DNA from: Vibrio lentus
Lineage (GTDB): Bacteria > Pseudomonadota > Gammaproteobacteria > Enterobacterales > Vibrionaceae
Assembly: GCF_002875945.1 (NCBI RefSeq)
Contig: NZ_MCZK01000172.1
Coordinates: forward strand, 81,770 to 145,769
Direction: 5' to 3'
DNA length: 64,000 nucleotides
Each line of letters opens with the position of its first letter. Within the stretch, counting starts at the first letter, position 1. Positions 1 to 7,711 of the stretch are shown here, in pieces. The notes under the pieces were generated by a model. That model ran no database searches. It had not been told where the DNA came from and worked only from the letters and a program-made list of their open reading frames with translations. A program made the translations under genes and the position numbers.

Positions 1-1098
1 ATCGCACAGAACGTTGATAACGTCTATAAATACACAGGTAAGGGCAACATGGTTGCTGTTATCTCTAACGGTACTGCGATTCTTGGCCTAGGTAACCTTG
101 GTCCTATTGCTTCTAAACCTGTAATGGAAGGTAAAGCGCTACTGTTTAAGCGTTTTGCTGGTTTAGATTCTATCGATATTGAAGTAAAACACCGCACAAT
201 CGATGAGTTCGTTGATACGGTTGCGAATATCGCAGATACATTCGGTGGTATTAACCTAGAAGACATCAAAGCTCCTGATTGTTTTGAGATTGAACGTCGC
301 CTGATTGAGCGTTGTGATGTACCTGTATTCCACGATGACCAACACGGTACTGCGATTGTAACGGCAGCAGGTATGCTGAACGCGATTGAGCTTCAAGGTA
401 AGAAACTGGAAGAGTGTAAGATTGTTTGTTTAGGTGCTGGCGCAGCGGCTGTAGCATGTATGGAGCTACTGATTAAGTGTGGCGCTCAGCGTGAGAAAAT
501 CTACATGCTTGACCGTAAAGGTGTGATCCACACTCGTCGTGATGACCTAAACGAATACAAAGAGCTGTTCGCAAATAACACGGATAAGCGCACGCTTGAA
601 GATGTTATCGAAGGTGCTGACCTGTTCTTGGGCGTATCGGGTCCTAACCTGTTACCAGCAGAAGCACTAACGCTGATGGCTGATAAGCCTGTTGTGTTTG
701 CATGTTCAAACCCAGATCCAGAGATCAAGCCTGAGCTTGCTCATGAAGTTCGTTCTGACCTAATTATGGGTACTGGCCGCAGTGATTACCCTAACCAAGT
801 AAACAACGTACTTTGTTTCCCATTCATTTTCCGTGGTGCGCTAGATGTGCGTGCGAGCGAAATCAATGACGAAATGAAACTGGCTGCTGTTAAAGCGATT
901 CGTGAATTGGCGAAAGAAGAAGTTCCGGCTGAAGTACTGGCTGCTGCGGGTGAGACTGCATTGGAATTCGGTAAAGGTTACATCATTCCTAAGCCAATGG
1001 ACCCACGTCTACTTCCTCGCGTAGCAAAAGCTGTAGCGGAAGCGGCGGTTGAGTCTGGCGTTGCTCGTATTGAGATGCCTGCTAATTATATGGCTTAA
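1..1098 (+). CDS. Malic enzyme (oxaloacetate-decarboxylating malate dehydrogenase), 5' end outside window
   Basis: Partial gene: the frame is open to the first base of the window, so about 60 N-terminal residues lie upstream; the first internal ATG at 49 is not the start. The protein oxidatively decarboxylates malate to pyruvate with NAD(P)H production. The fragment has the malic enzyme core with the DDQHGTA segment near fragment residue 120, and a Rossmann-type GAGAAAV loop near residue 145. It ends without the phosphotransacetylase-like domain of E. coli MaeB, so it is the short, about 420-residue bacterial form. NAD versus NADP preference cannot be read safely. It is followed by a decamer tandem repeat and a terminator, so it is the last gene of its transcript. 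Confidence 0.93.
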   Translation: MAQNVDNVYKYTGKGNMVAVISNGTAILGLGNLGPIASKPVMEGKALLFKRFAGLDSIDIEVKHRTIDEFVDTVANIADTFGGINLEDIKAPDCFEIERRLIERCDVPVFHDDQHGTAIVTAAGMLNAIELQGKKLEECKIVCLGAGAAAVACMELLIKCGAQREKIYMLDRKGVIHTRRDDLNEYKELFANNTDKRTLEDVIEGADLFLGVSGPNLLPAEALTLMADKPVVFACSNPDPEIKPELAHEVRSDLIMGTGRSDYPNQVNNVLCFPFIFRGALDVRASEINDEMKLAAVKAIRELAKEEVPAEVLAAAGETALEFGKGYIIPKPMDPRLLPRVAKAVAEAAVESGVARIEMPANYMA

Positions 1099-1100
1099 TA

Positions 1101-1160
1101 GCTTGTTATAGCTTGTTATAGCTTGTTATAGCTTGTTATAGCTTGTTATAGCTTGTTATA
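1101..1160. repeat. Six perfect tandem copies of a 10-bp unit (GCTTGTTATA)
   Basis: The unit is repeated six times with no mismatch, starting two bases after the malic enzyme stop codon, with partial copies at both ends. It lies inside the transcribed 3' untranslated region, before the terminator. A non-multiple-of-three unit outside a gene suggests slippage-prone microsatellite-like DNA. Confidence 0.97.
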
Positions 1161-1200
1161 GCTTTATAGCGACTGCTTTATTGAGCGAAAAGAATAATAA

Positions 1201-1230
1201 AAAACCGACCCATTAGGAGTCGGTTTTTTT
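1201..1230 (+). terminator. Rho-independent terminator of the malic enzyme gene
   Basis: Nine-base stem AAAACCGAC / GTCGGTTTT with a nine-base loop, ending in a run of T to 1230. It may also serve metJ from the other side because an A run precedes the stem. Confidence 0.9.
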
Positions 1231-1333
1231 ATGTCTATCATTCACTGCGCAGTCATAGAGGGTGCAGTGGTTGATGTTACAAATAGGGTTCAGTTATCGC
1301 TAATCAATATTGAAGGCAGTGACTGAGTTGTTT

Positions 1334-1654
1334 TTATTCTTCGTCAAACGCTTCGAATTCGATACCCATCTCTGTCATCAGTTTTTTCACTTCAGTCGGA
1401 ATATCGTCTGGACGGTCTTTACGAAGGTCTTCATCCGTTGGTAGTGGTTGGCCTGTGTACGCATGTAGAAAGGCTTCGCACAGTAGCTCACTGTTTGTTG
1501 CATGGCGTAGGTTATTAATCTGGCGGCGGGTACGCTCGTCAGTAAGAACCTTTAACACTTTTAGAGGGATAGAAACTGTAATTTTCTTTACTTGTTCGCT
1601 TTTCTTTCCATGCTCAGCATATGGGCTTATGTATTCACCATTCCAGTCGGCCAT
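1334..1654 (-). CDS. metJ: Methionine repressor MetJ
   Basis: Ribbon-helix-helix repressor that uses S-adenosylmethionine as corepressor and shuts down methionine biosynthesis genes. At 106 residues it matches the family length (105 in E. coli) and is nearly identical over the N-terminal two thirds. The DNA-contacting beta strand (KKITVSIPLKVLK, about residues 22-34) and the ERTRRQINNLRHATNSELLCEAF core are intact. It diverges from metBL, and the shared intergenic region carries four tandem MetJ boxes, so autoregulation together with control of metB is expected. Confidence 0.98.
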   Translation of the reverse strand: MADWNGEYISPYAEHGKKSEQVKKITVSIPLKVLKVLTDERTRRQINNLRHATNSELLCEAFLHAYTGQPLPTDEDLRKDRPDDIPTEVKKLMTEMGIEFEAFDEE

Positions 1655-1729
1655 TGCGTACCTTCATCACTTTAGTTGTTAGAATAAATTAATAGTGGTG
1701 ATTTTAGCGGGATTTACTGCCATAAGCAA

Positions 1730-1761
1730 AGACATATGGACGTCTAGAAGTGTTGACGTCT
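1730..1761. promoter_or_regulatory. Four tandem MetJ boxes between metJ and metBL
   Basis: Four contiguous octamers read AGACATAT, GGACGTCT, AGAAGTGT and TGACGTCT. The MetJ consensus is repeated AGACGTCT, bound cooperatively by adjacent dimers, so two to four near matches in phase is the expected operator. It sits about 100 bp upstream of the metB start. Confidence 0.88.
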
Positions 1762-1862
1762 CACGTTTATGAAAGTAAAGTGAATAACATATATCTAACA
1801 CAGCCGCAAAATGCCGACAAGCAGCTGTGATTCTCAGACGCAAAACTTGTAAGGAAGCACCT

Positions 1863-3044
1863 ATGAGCAGCCGGAAGCCAGCAACCATCGCAGTACGTAC
1901 TGGTATCGAGTCAGACACGCAACACCATGCCGTTGTCCCACCTATTTATCTTTCGACTAACTATGGGTTTCCCGCTTTTGGTGAAGTGCCAAAGTATGAT
2001 TATACCCGTTCTGGTAACCCAAACCGTGGTTTATTAGAAACGGCACTGTTCGAGCTTGAATCGGGCAAAGGTGCGGTTGTTACTAACTGCGGTACTTCGG
2101 CGCTTAACTTATGGGTTTCGGCTTTCTTAGGTGGTGATGATCTTATTATTGCACCACACGACTGCTACGGCGGCACTTACCGTCTGTTTAACACACGCTC
2201 ACTCAAAGGTGACTTCAAAGTTCTGTTTGTTGATCAATCGGATCAAGCAGCGCTGGATGCGGCGATCGCGCTTAAGCCAAAGTTGATCTTAATTGAAACA
2301 CCATCGAACCCATTGGTTCGTGTGGTTGATATTGCAGAAACTTGCCGCAAAGCGAAAGAAGTGGGTGCACTGGTTGCTGTCGACAACACGTTTTTGACTC
2401 CTGTGTTCCAAAAGCCTTTAGAGCTGGGTGCTGATTTTGTTATCCACTCAACCACTAAATATATCAACGGACACTCGGATGTTATTGGTGGCGTTGTGGT
2501 TACCAAAACTGAAGAGCACGCTGAAGAGTTAGCATGGTGGGGCAACTGTATTGGTGCGACCGGCACACCATTTGATAGCTACATGACGCTACGTGGTATT
2601 CGTACGCTAGGTGCGCGTATGCGTGTTCACGAAGAGAGCTCACGTGAAATTCTGACGGCTCTGCAACAACAAGACCTGGTTGGTACGATTTACCACCCAA
2701 GCCTGCCTGAACATCCGGGTCACGAGATCGCGAAGAAACAGCAGTTGGGCTTTGGTTCCATGCTGAGCTTTGAGTTTGCGGGCTCTTTTGAAGCGCTTAA
2801 ATATTTTGTCGATAAGTTAGAGCTATTTTCTTTGGCTGAATCACTGGGTGGTGTTGAAAGCCTGATTTGTCACCCTGCGTCGATGACTCACCGTGCGATG
2901 GGCGAAGAAGCTCTAGCAGAAGCGGGTGTTTCTCAACAACTACTGCGTCTTTCTGTTGGCCTTGAAGATGCAGAAGACCTAATCGACGATCTCAAGCAAG
3001 CTTTCGAAAGAACACAAGGCTTTATCGCTGAAGGGGAGGGTTAA
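1863..3044 (+). CDS. metB: Cystathionine gamma-synthase MetB
   Basis: PLP enzyme joining O-succinylhomoserine and cysteine to cystathionine, the first transsulfuration step to methionine. The start at 1863 has a ribosome site (AAGGA at 1851-1855) and gives a 393-residue protein aligning with the E. coli N-terminus; an in-frame GTG at 1827 would add 12 unsupported residues. The PLP lysine is in the HSTTKYINGHSDVIGG segment (about Lys199). It is followed two bases later by metL, so the pair is an operon. O-succinyl- versus O-acetylhomoserine use is inferred from family and neighbour, not from sequence alone. Confidence 0.95.
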   Translation: MSSRKPATIAVRTGIESDTQHHAVVPPIYLSTNYGFPAFGEVPKYDYTRSGNPNRGLLETALFELESGKGAVVTNCGTSALNLWVSAFLGGDDLIIAPHDCYGGTYRLFNTRSLKGDFKVLFVDQSDQAALDAAIALKPKLILIETPSNPLVRVVDIAETCRKAKEVGALVAVDNTFLTPVFQKPLELGADFVIHSTTKYINGHSDVIGGVVVTKTEEHAEELAWWGNCIGATGTPFDSYMTLRGIRTLGARMRVHEESSREILTALQQQDLVGTIYHPSLPEHPGHEIAKKQQLGFGSMLSFEFAGSFEALKYFVDKLELFSLAESLGGVESLICHPASMTHRAMGEEALAEAGVSQQLLRLSVGLEDAEDLIDDLKQAFERTQGFIAEGEG

Positions 3045-3046
3045 TA

Positions 3047-5458
3047 ATGGCAACCTTTCGCCAGCTACATAAATTTGGTGGCAGCAGTTTAGCGAACCCT
3101 GAATGTTACCAACGCGTGGTCAACATTCTTAGAGAATACTCATCAGCAACGGATTTAGTCGTTGTATCGGCGGCAGGTAAAACGACCAACCGTTTGATTG
3201 AGTTTGTTGAAGCGCTCGATAAAGATGGTCGTATTGCGCATGAATGCCTACAAACCCTTCGTCAGTTCCAGCTTGAACTGATTGAAGCATTGCTTGAAGG
3301 TGAAGCCGCTTCTCAACTAACGGCAACCATTCAACAAGAATTTACCGCTTTGGGTGAGCTCACCGCTCCCTTAAGCGAAGCACAAAAAGCGCAAGTGCTT
3401 GGTCATGGTGAGGTTTGGTCTTCACGTTTGTTGGCGACGTTGTTGTGCCAGCATGACTTACAAGCGGTTGCTCAAGACGCACGTGCCTTTTTACGTGCAG
3501 AAGCGGGTGCTCAACCTGAAGTCGACCGCGCACGCTCTTATCCTCTGATTAAAGAAGCTTTAGCGCAGCATGCGCATTGTCGCGTGGTGATTACGGGCTT
3601 TATGGCTCAGAACTGCGAAGGTGAAACGGTACTGCTTGGTCGTAACGGTTCGGATTACTCAGCAACCGTGATTGGTGCTTTGGCTGAAGTTGAACGCGTG
3701 ACAATTTGGAGTGACGTAGCTGGTGTATACAGCGCTGATCCTCGTTTGGTTTCGGATGCGTGTTTACTGCCTCTGCTTCGCCTTGATGAAGCGAGTGAGT
3801 TAGCTCGTTTAGCGGCTCCAGTGCTTCATAGCCGAACGTTACAGCCTGTCGCTCAAAGTGCTATGGATTTAAGCTTACGCTGCAGCTATCAGCCAGAAGC
3901 GGGCTCTACACAGATAGAGCGTGTACTGGCATCGGGTCGTGGTGCAAAAATTATTACCTCTTTGGATGAAGTTCTTATCGTGCAGCTGACTTTTGGTCAC
4001 GGCCATGACTTTGACCGTCTAGAGAGTGAAGTCCTTGAAGGGCTTAAGCGCGCTCAATTAGAGCCGCTTGCTTACGAGCTTGAACCGGATCAGCACTGTC
4101 TGCGCCTTGCTTACACAGAAGAGATCGCTGGTGGCGCTCTGGAATATCTACAAGACCACGCGATTGAAGCTGAGATTAAGCTCAAAGAAGGTTTCTCTCT
4201 GATTGCGGCGGTAGGTGCGGGTGTGACTAAAAACCCGAACCATTGCTACGGTTTCTACCAGCAGCTCAAGAGCTCGCCAGTTGAATTCATTTCAGAAGCG
4301 AACTCTGGCTTGAGCTTAGTGGCTGTGATTCGTAAGAGTGAGACATCAAGCCTAGTGAAAGGCATTCACTCTCAACTGTTCCAAGCGCAGAAGCGTGTTG
4401 CGATTGCTTTATGTGGTAAGGGCAACATTGGTTCAAGTTGGTTAAGCCTGTTTGCTGAGCAAAAAGCGGAACTTGAAAAGCGTCGTGGAATGAACTTTGA
4501 ATTAGTTGCGGTAGTTGATAGCCAAACCTATTGGTTCGACGACCAAGGCATTGATGCGACTTCAGTTGGTAAACGCTTTGACGACGAAGCAATTGCCAAC
4601 AACGGCAACGACTGGCTAGAACGTTTAGGTTCTATTCAGGGCTACGATGAAGCGGTTGTTTTAGATGTTACGGCGAGCCCTGTGCTTGCAGCAAAATACC
4701 TGCAAGTCGCACAACAAGGTATTCACCTGATCTCGGCTAACAAGGTGGCAGGTTCTGCATCAAGCGAGTATTACCATCAAGTGCAAGATGCTTTCGCTAA
4801 GATCAGCCGTCATTGGTTGTACAACGCGACAGTAGGTGCTGGCTTACCGATTAACCACACGGTACGTGACTTGCGTGAAAGTGGCGATGACATCATTGCG
4901 TTGTCTGGCATTTTCTCGGGCACGTTGTCGTGGTTGTTCCAACAGTTTGATGGCACAGTGCCGTTCAGTGAGTTGGTCGACTTAGCATGGCAACAAGGCC
5001 TGACTGAACCAGACCCTCGTGCTGATCTAGATGGTTCAGACGTAATGCGTAAACTGGTGATTCTGGCGCGTGAATCGGGCTTAGACATCGAGCCTGAAAA
5101 CGTAAAAGTGGAATCACTGGTACCTGAAGAGCTGCAAGACCTGTCGGTGGATGACTTCTTTGATAAGGCTTCAGTGTTGAGCGAAGAGTTGGCTGAACGC
5201 TTAGAGAAAGCGCACTCTCAACAGAAGGTTCTGCGTTACGTAGCGCGTTTAGAGAAGAATGGTAAGGCAACGGTAGGTGTTGAAGCTCTATCTAAAGAAC
5301 ACGCTCTGGCGAACTTACTGCCTTGCGACAACATCTTTGCGATTGAGAGTAAATGGTATAAAGATAATCCATTGGTTATTCGTGGCCCAGGTGCAGGTCG
5401 TGAAGTGACGGCTGGTGCGATTCAGTCGGATCTAAACAGAATGTCTAGCCTGTTTTAA
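3047..5458 (+). CDS. metL: Bifunctional aspartokinase II / homoserine dehydrogenase II (MetL)
   Basis: Fusion of 803 residues. The N-terminal aspartate kinase begins with KFGGSSLANPE (about residues 9-19) and phosphorylates aspartate. A regulatory middle follows. The C-terminal homoserine dehydrogenase begins at the Rossmann motif ALCGKGNIGSSW (about residue 450) and contains the NATVGAGLPI and GIFSGTLSW segments. The first and third steps of homoserine synthesis are thus on one chain. The start is two bases after the metB stop. MetL-type rather than ThrA-type is assigned from the partner metB and the MetJ operator; methionine, not threonine, would control it. Confidence 0.96.
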   Translation: MATFRQLHKFGGSSLANPECYQRVVNILREYSSATDLVVVSAAGKTTNRLIEFVEALDKDGRIAHECLQTLRQFQLELIEALLEGEAASQLTATIQQEFTALGELTAPLSEAQKAQVLGHGEVWSSRLLATLLCQHDLQAVAQDARAFLRAEAGAQPEVDRARSYPLIKEALAQHAHCRVVITGFMAQNCEGETVLLGRNGSDYSATVIGALAEVERVTIWSDVAGVYSADPRLVSDACLLPLLRLDEASELARLAAPVLHSRTLQPVAQSAMDLSLRCSYQPEAGSTQIERVLASGRGAKIITSLDEVLIVQLTFGHGHDFDRLESEVLEGLKRAQLEPLAYELEPDQHCLRLAYTEEIAGGALEYLQDHAIEAEIKLKEGFSLIAAVGAGVTKNPNHCYGFYQQLKSSPVEFISEANSGLSLVAVIRKSETSSLVKGIHSQLFQAQKRVAIALCGKGNIGSSWLSLFAEQKAELEKRRGMNFELVAVVDSQTYWFDDQGIDATSVGKRFDDEAIANNGNDWLERLGSIQGYDEAVVLDVTASPVLAAKYLQVAQQGIHLISANKVAGSASSEYYHQVQDAFAKISRHWLYNATVGAGLPINHTVRDLRESGDDIIALSGIFSGTLSWLFQQFDGTVPFSELVDLAWQQGLTEPDPRADLDGSDVMRKLVILARESGLDIEPENVKVESLVPEELQDLSVDDFFDKASVLSEELAERLEKAHSQQKVLRYVARLEKNGKATVGVEALSKEHALANLLPCDNIFAIESKWYKDNPLVIRGPGAGREVTAGAIQSDLNRMSSLF

Positions 5459-5475
5459 TACTTAGAGCGGTTGGC

Positions 5476-5517
5476 TTAATAGTCAGATCAATTGCTTTAA
5501 TACTCAGATAAATTGTT
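5476..5517. repeat. Two tandem 21-bp copies just after metL
   Basis: Copies at 5476-5496 and 5497-5517 share 18 of 21 bases and abut exactly. They start 18 bases after the metL stop codon, in the 3' untranslated region before the terminator. Confidence 0.85.
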
Positions 5518-5554
5518 TTAGCACGTAAATAGCATACTATTCACTAAGATAAAT

Positions 5555-5590
5555 AAGGCTGAAAGCACGATGTGTTTTTCAGCCTTTTTT
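5555..5590 (+). terminator. Terminator of the metBL operon
   Basis: Stem AAGGCTGAAA pairs with TTTTTCAGCCTT around a short loop and ends in a T run to 5590. Confidence 0.88.
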
Positions 5591-5672
5591 CTACATTATT
5601 TCTGCTTTGCGACCCATCTAACGACTTGAGTTTTCCTCACGATCTACTTGAGAAAAATTCATAATCGATCTG

Positions 5673-5727
5673 TTGACATTAAATCGTATTCAATACATTC
5701 TACAGACATATAGACGTCTAAACGGCG
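5673..5727 (+). promoter_or_regulatory. metF promoter region with MetJ boxes
   Basis: A consensus -35 hexamer TTGACA lies at 5673-5678; a matching -10 is not clear. MetJ boxes follow at 5704-5711 (AGACATAT) and 5712-5719 (AGACGTCT, perfect), with a weak third at 5720-5727. The first two octamers match the order and sequence of the metB operator, supporting MetJ control of metF. This is the main content of the 320-bp gap before metF, apart from the 21-bp repeats and the metL terminator. Confidence 0.85.
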
Positions 5728-5778
5728 TTCGAAGGATTTAAGATTTTTAGTGGTTGCTTTTGCCACAGGGAGAGTAAG

Positions 5779-6678
5779 ATGGGATACACACACGCAGGCC
5801 ATATCGACGCTTTGAATCAGAATATCGCTGAGCTTTCTGACAACATTAACGTGTCATTTGAATTCTTTCCACCAAGCAGCGAGAAGATGGAAGAAACACT
5901 GTGGAACTCTGTTCACCGTCTTAAAACACTTCAACCAAAATTTGTATCGGTAACCTATGGTGCAAACTCGGGCGAACGTGATCGTACCCACTCAATCATT
6001 AAAGAAATCAAAAACCAAACTGGCCTAGTGGCAGCACCACACTTAACGTGTATCGATGCGAGCCGTGAAGAGCTGATTCAAATTGCCGACGATTACTGGG
6101 CAAATGGGATTGAAAGCATTGTTGCGCTGCGTGGTGATATTCCTGCTGGCGGCGGTGCTCCAGAGATGTATGCCTCTGATCTCGTTGAACTGCTTAAATC
6201 GCGCCATGATTTTGATATCTCGGTAGCGGCATTCCCTGAGGTTCACCCTGAAGCAAAAAGTGCTCAATCTGACCTTATCAACCTAAAACGTAAAGTGGAT
6301 GCGGGCGCAAACCGTGCTATTACGCAGTTCTTCTTCGATGTAGAGAGCTACCTACGTTTCCGTGATCGTTGTGTGGCGGCAGGTGTTGATGTTGAGATTG
6401 TACCGGGCATCTTACCGGTGTCTAACTTCAAGCAAGCGTCTCGCTTTGCAGCAATGAACAACGTTAAAGTACCAGGTTGGATGGCGAAGCAATTTGAAGG
6501 CTTGGATGATGATCCAACGACTCGTCAGTTAGTAGGCGCGAGCCAAGCGATTGATATGGTTCGTACTCTGAGCCGTGAAGGTGTGAAGGACTTCCACTTC
6601 TACACGTTAAACCGTGCTGAAATGACTTACGCGCTTTGCCATACGCTAGGCGTTCGTCCACAAATTGCTGCGCTGTAG
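5779..6678 (+). CDS. metF: 5,10-methylenetetrahydrofolate reductase MetF
   Basis: Flavin enzyme that makes 5-methyltetrahydrofolate, the methyl donor for methionine synthesis. The 299 residues match the bacterial short form (296 in E. coli). The catalytic-region segment VSFEFFPPSSEKMEE (about residues 26-40) and the folate/FAD-pocket segment ALRGDIP are present. The start at 5779 is preceded by a GGGAGAG ribosome site. It is a single gene with its own MetJ operator and strong terminator. Confidence 0.97.
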   Translation: MGYTHAGHIDALNQNIAELSDNINVSFEFFPPSSEKMEETLWNSVHRLKTLQPKFVSVTYGANSGERDRTHSIIKEIKNQTGLVAAPHLTCIDASREELIQIADDYWANGIESIVALRGDIPAGGGAPEMYASDLVELLKSRHDFDISVAAFPEVHPEAKSAQSDLINLKRKVDAGANRAITQFFFDVESYLRFRDRCVAAGVDVEIVPGILPVSNFKQASRFAAMNNVKVPGWMAKQFEGLDDDPTTRQLVGASQAIDMVRTLSREGVKDFHFYTLNRAEMTYALCHTLGVRPQIAAL

Positions 6679-6733
6679 TTAAAGCGTTTGTAAAAAGCCT
6701 CTGGTTGTAAAATTTCAAATCCTACAGATACAA

Positions 6734-6766
6734 AAAAGGCTTGGACTCTAAGAGTTCAAGCCTTTT
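6734..6766. terminator. Strong terminator between metF and aphA, usable from both sides
   Basis: Fifteen-pair stem (one G-T pair) AAAAGGCTTGGACTC / GAGTTCAAGCCTTTT with a three-base loop. A on the left and T on the right make it suitable for both converging genes. Confidence 0.9.
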
Positions 6767-6770
6767 GCTT

Positions 6771-6798
6771 TTCTAGCTTCTAGCTTCTAGCTTCTAGC
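6771..6798. repeat. Four perfect tandem copies of a 7-bp unit (TTCTAGC)
   Basis: The heptamer repeats four times and abuts the aphA stop codon (6799-6801 on the minus strand). It lies between that stop and the shared terminator, so it would be in the aphA 3' untranslated region. Confidence 0.95.
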
Positions 6799-7338
6799 TT
6801 ATGCGATAGCACCAAGTTCAAGCAGTACTTCTTCAGCCCATACAATCCATGCTTCACGGATCAGTAGGTTGCGACGAAGTGTTAGACGCTCAAGGCGCGC
6901 TTGCTTGTCTAGCGTTGATGGTGTTGCGTAGTAAGCCGCTTCAATCTCTTTGTAGTGAGAAACCAGCTTGCGAGACTCTTCTACTAGCTCAGCAAGTTGT
7001 ACACGGTATGGGTCAGATGCTTGAACAGCACAAGCCATTAGCTTAGCTGAGAATTCATCACGAACCGTTGGGTGTGCAGTCGGTTGTTCAAACCATTCAC
7101 CTAGAGCGCCACGACCAGCGTCGGTGATAGAGTAAACTTTACGATCAGGTTTGCCTTCTTGAGGTTCAAGCACGCAAGTTACTTGATCGTTCTGAGCCAT
7201 TTTATTTAGCTCGCGGTAAACTTGTTGGTGGCTAGCTTTCCAGAAGTAACCAATGCTTGCTGAGAATTCTTTTGTGATATCGTAACCAGTAGCATCGCGT
7301 GTACTTAAAACGGTTAGAATTACGTGTGGTAATGACAT
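6799..7338 (-). CDS. aphA: AphA, PadR-family low-cell-density quorum-sensing master regulator
   Basis: The 179 residues match Vibrio AphA in length and are nearly identical in the N-terminal PadR winged-helix domain (MSLPHVILTVLSTRDATGYD, then the FWKASHQQVYRELNKM recognition region). The C-terminal half is the helical dimerisation arm. In vibrios AphA activates virulence and low-density genes and opposes HapR/LuxR. The ribosome site is weak, and the upstream leader has Qrr-complementary stretches, consistent with Qrr sRNA activation of translation. Flanking by metF and ppc suggests a single-gene transcript. The functional role here is inferred from homologues. Confidence 0.96.
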   Translation of the reverse strand: MSLPHVILTVLSTRDATGYDITKEFSASIGYFWKASHQQVYRELNKMAQNDQVTCVLEPQEGKPDRKVYSITDAGRGALGEWFEQPTAHPTVRDEFSAKLMACAVQASDPYRVQLAELVEESRKLVSHYKEIEAAYYATPSTLDKQARLERLTLRRNLLIREAWIVWAEEVLLELGAIA

Positions 7339-7635
7339 GTCTGAAATCCAAATGGTAAACAGTAAACAAATACTTAAACAACAAGTGTGCTTCTTGTGGC
7401 ACGTTATATTGGTTATGTTTAAGTAGCACCAACTGGGTCGTTGGTTATGTCACCTTATAAAGCCGTTTATCACCTAGGTTGACCGATTTCTTGGTCAAAC
7501 TGCTGCAGATTATTTTATTGGAGTGTTTCCGCAGCGGAGCAGTAGTATATCTAAATAATAAGCATAAAGTAGAATACATGGACAAAATAACCCAAAAAAC
7601 TGACAAAAAACTCAATAGTCGTTATTTTTTGAAAT
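7339..7635 (-). promoter_or_regulatory. aphA leader and promoter region with candidate Qrr pairing sites
   Basis: The plus strand holds TCACCTAG at 7470-7477 and CCAACTG at 7429-7435, identical as I recall them to the conserved Qrr sRNA core, so aphA mRNA (minus strand) would carry complements to both. A hairpin TTGACC (7479-7484) / GGTCAA (7493-7498) lies beside the first. Published vibrio work shows Qrr sRNAs pair with the aphA leader and activate it. The AT-rich part from about 7500 to 7635 likely holds the promoter and LuxR/HapR sites, but I cannot place them. Confidence 0.6.
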
Positions 7636-7670
7636 AAAAAGGTCACACAAGGCGACCTTTTGTTCTTTTT
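7636..7670 (-). terminator. Terminator of ppc
   Basis: Read on the minus strand, the stem AAAAGGTC / GACCTTTTT is followed by a T-rich tail. The plus strand also ends in T, so it may work both ways. Confidence 0.75.
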
Positions 7671-7711
7671 TTAGATGTAAATGCTGATTAGGTTATAGTA
7701 GGGATCACTAA

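Noticed and set aside
1101..1160. Decamer array considered as a CRISPR or protein-binding array
   Set aside because: Units are 10 bp with no spacers, so not CRISPR; no palindromy to suggest a repeated operator.
1827..1862. Upstream GTG start for metB
   Set aside because: The 12 added residues are not in the family, and the ATG at 1863 has a well-spaced ribosome site.
7500..7635. Possible LuxR/HapR binding site upstream of aphA
   Set aside because: The AT-rich stretch has partial similarity only; I could not find a match good enough to place a site.
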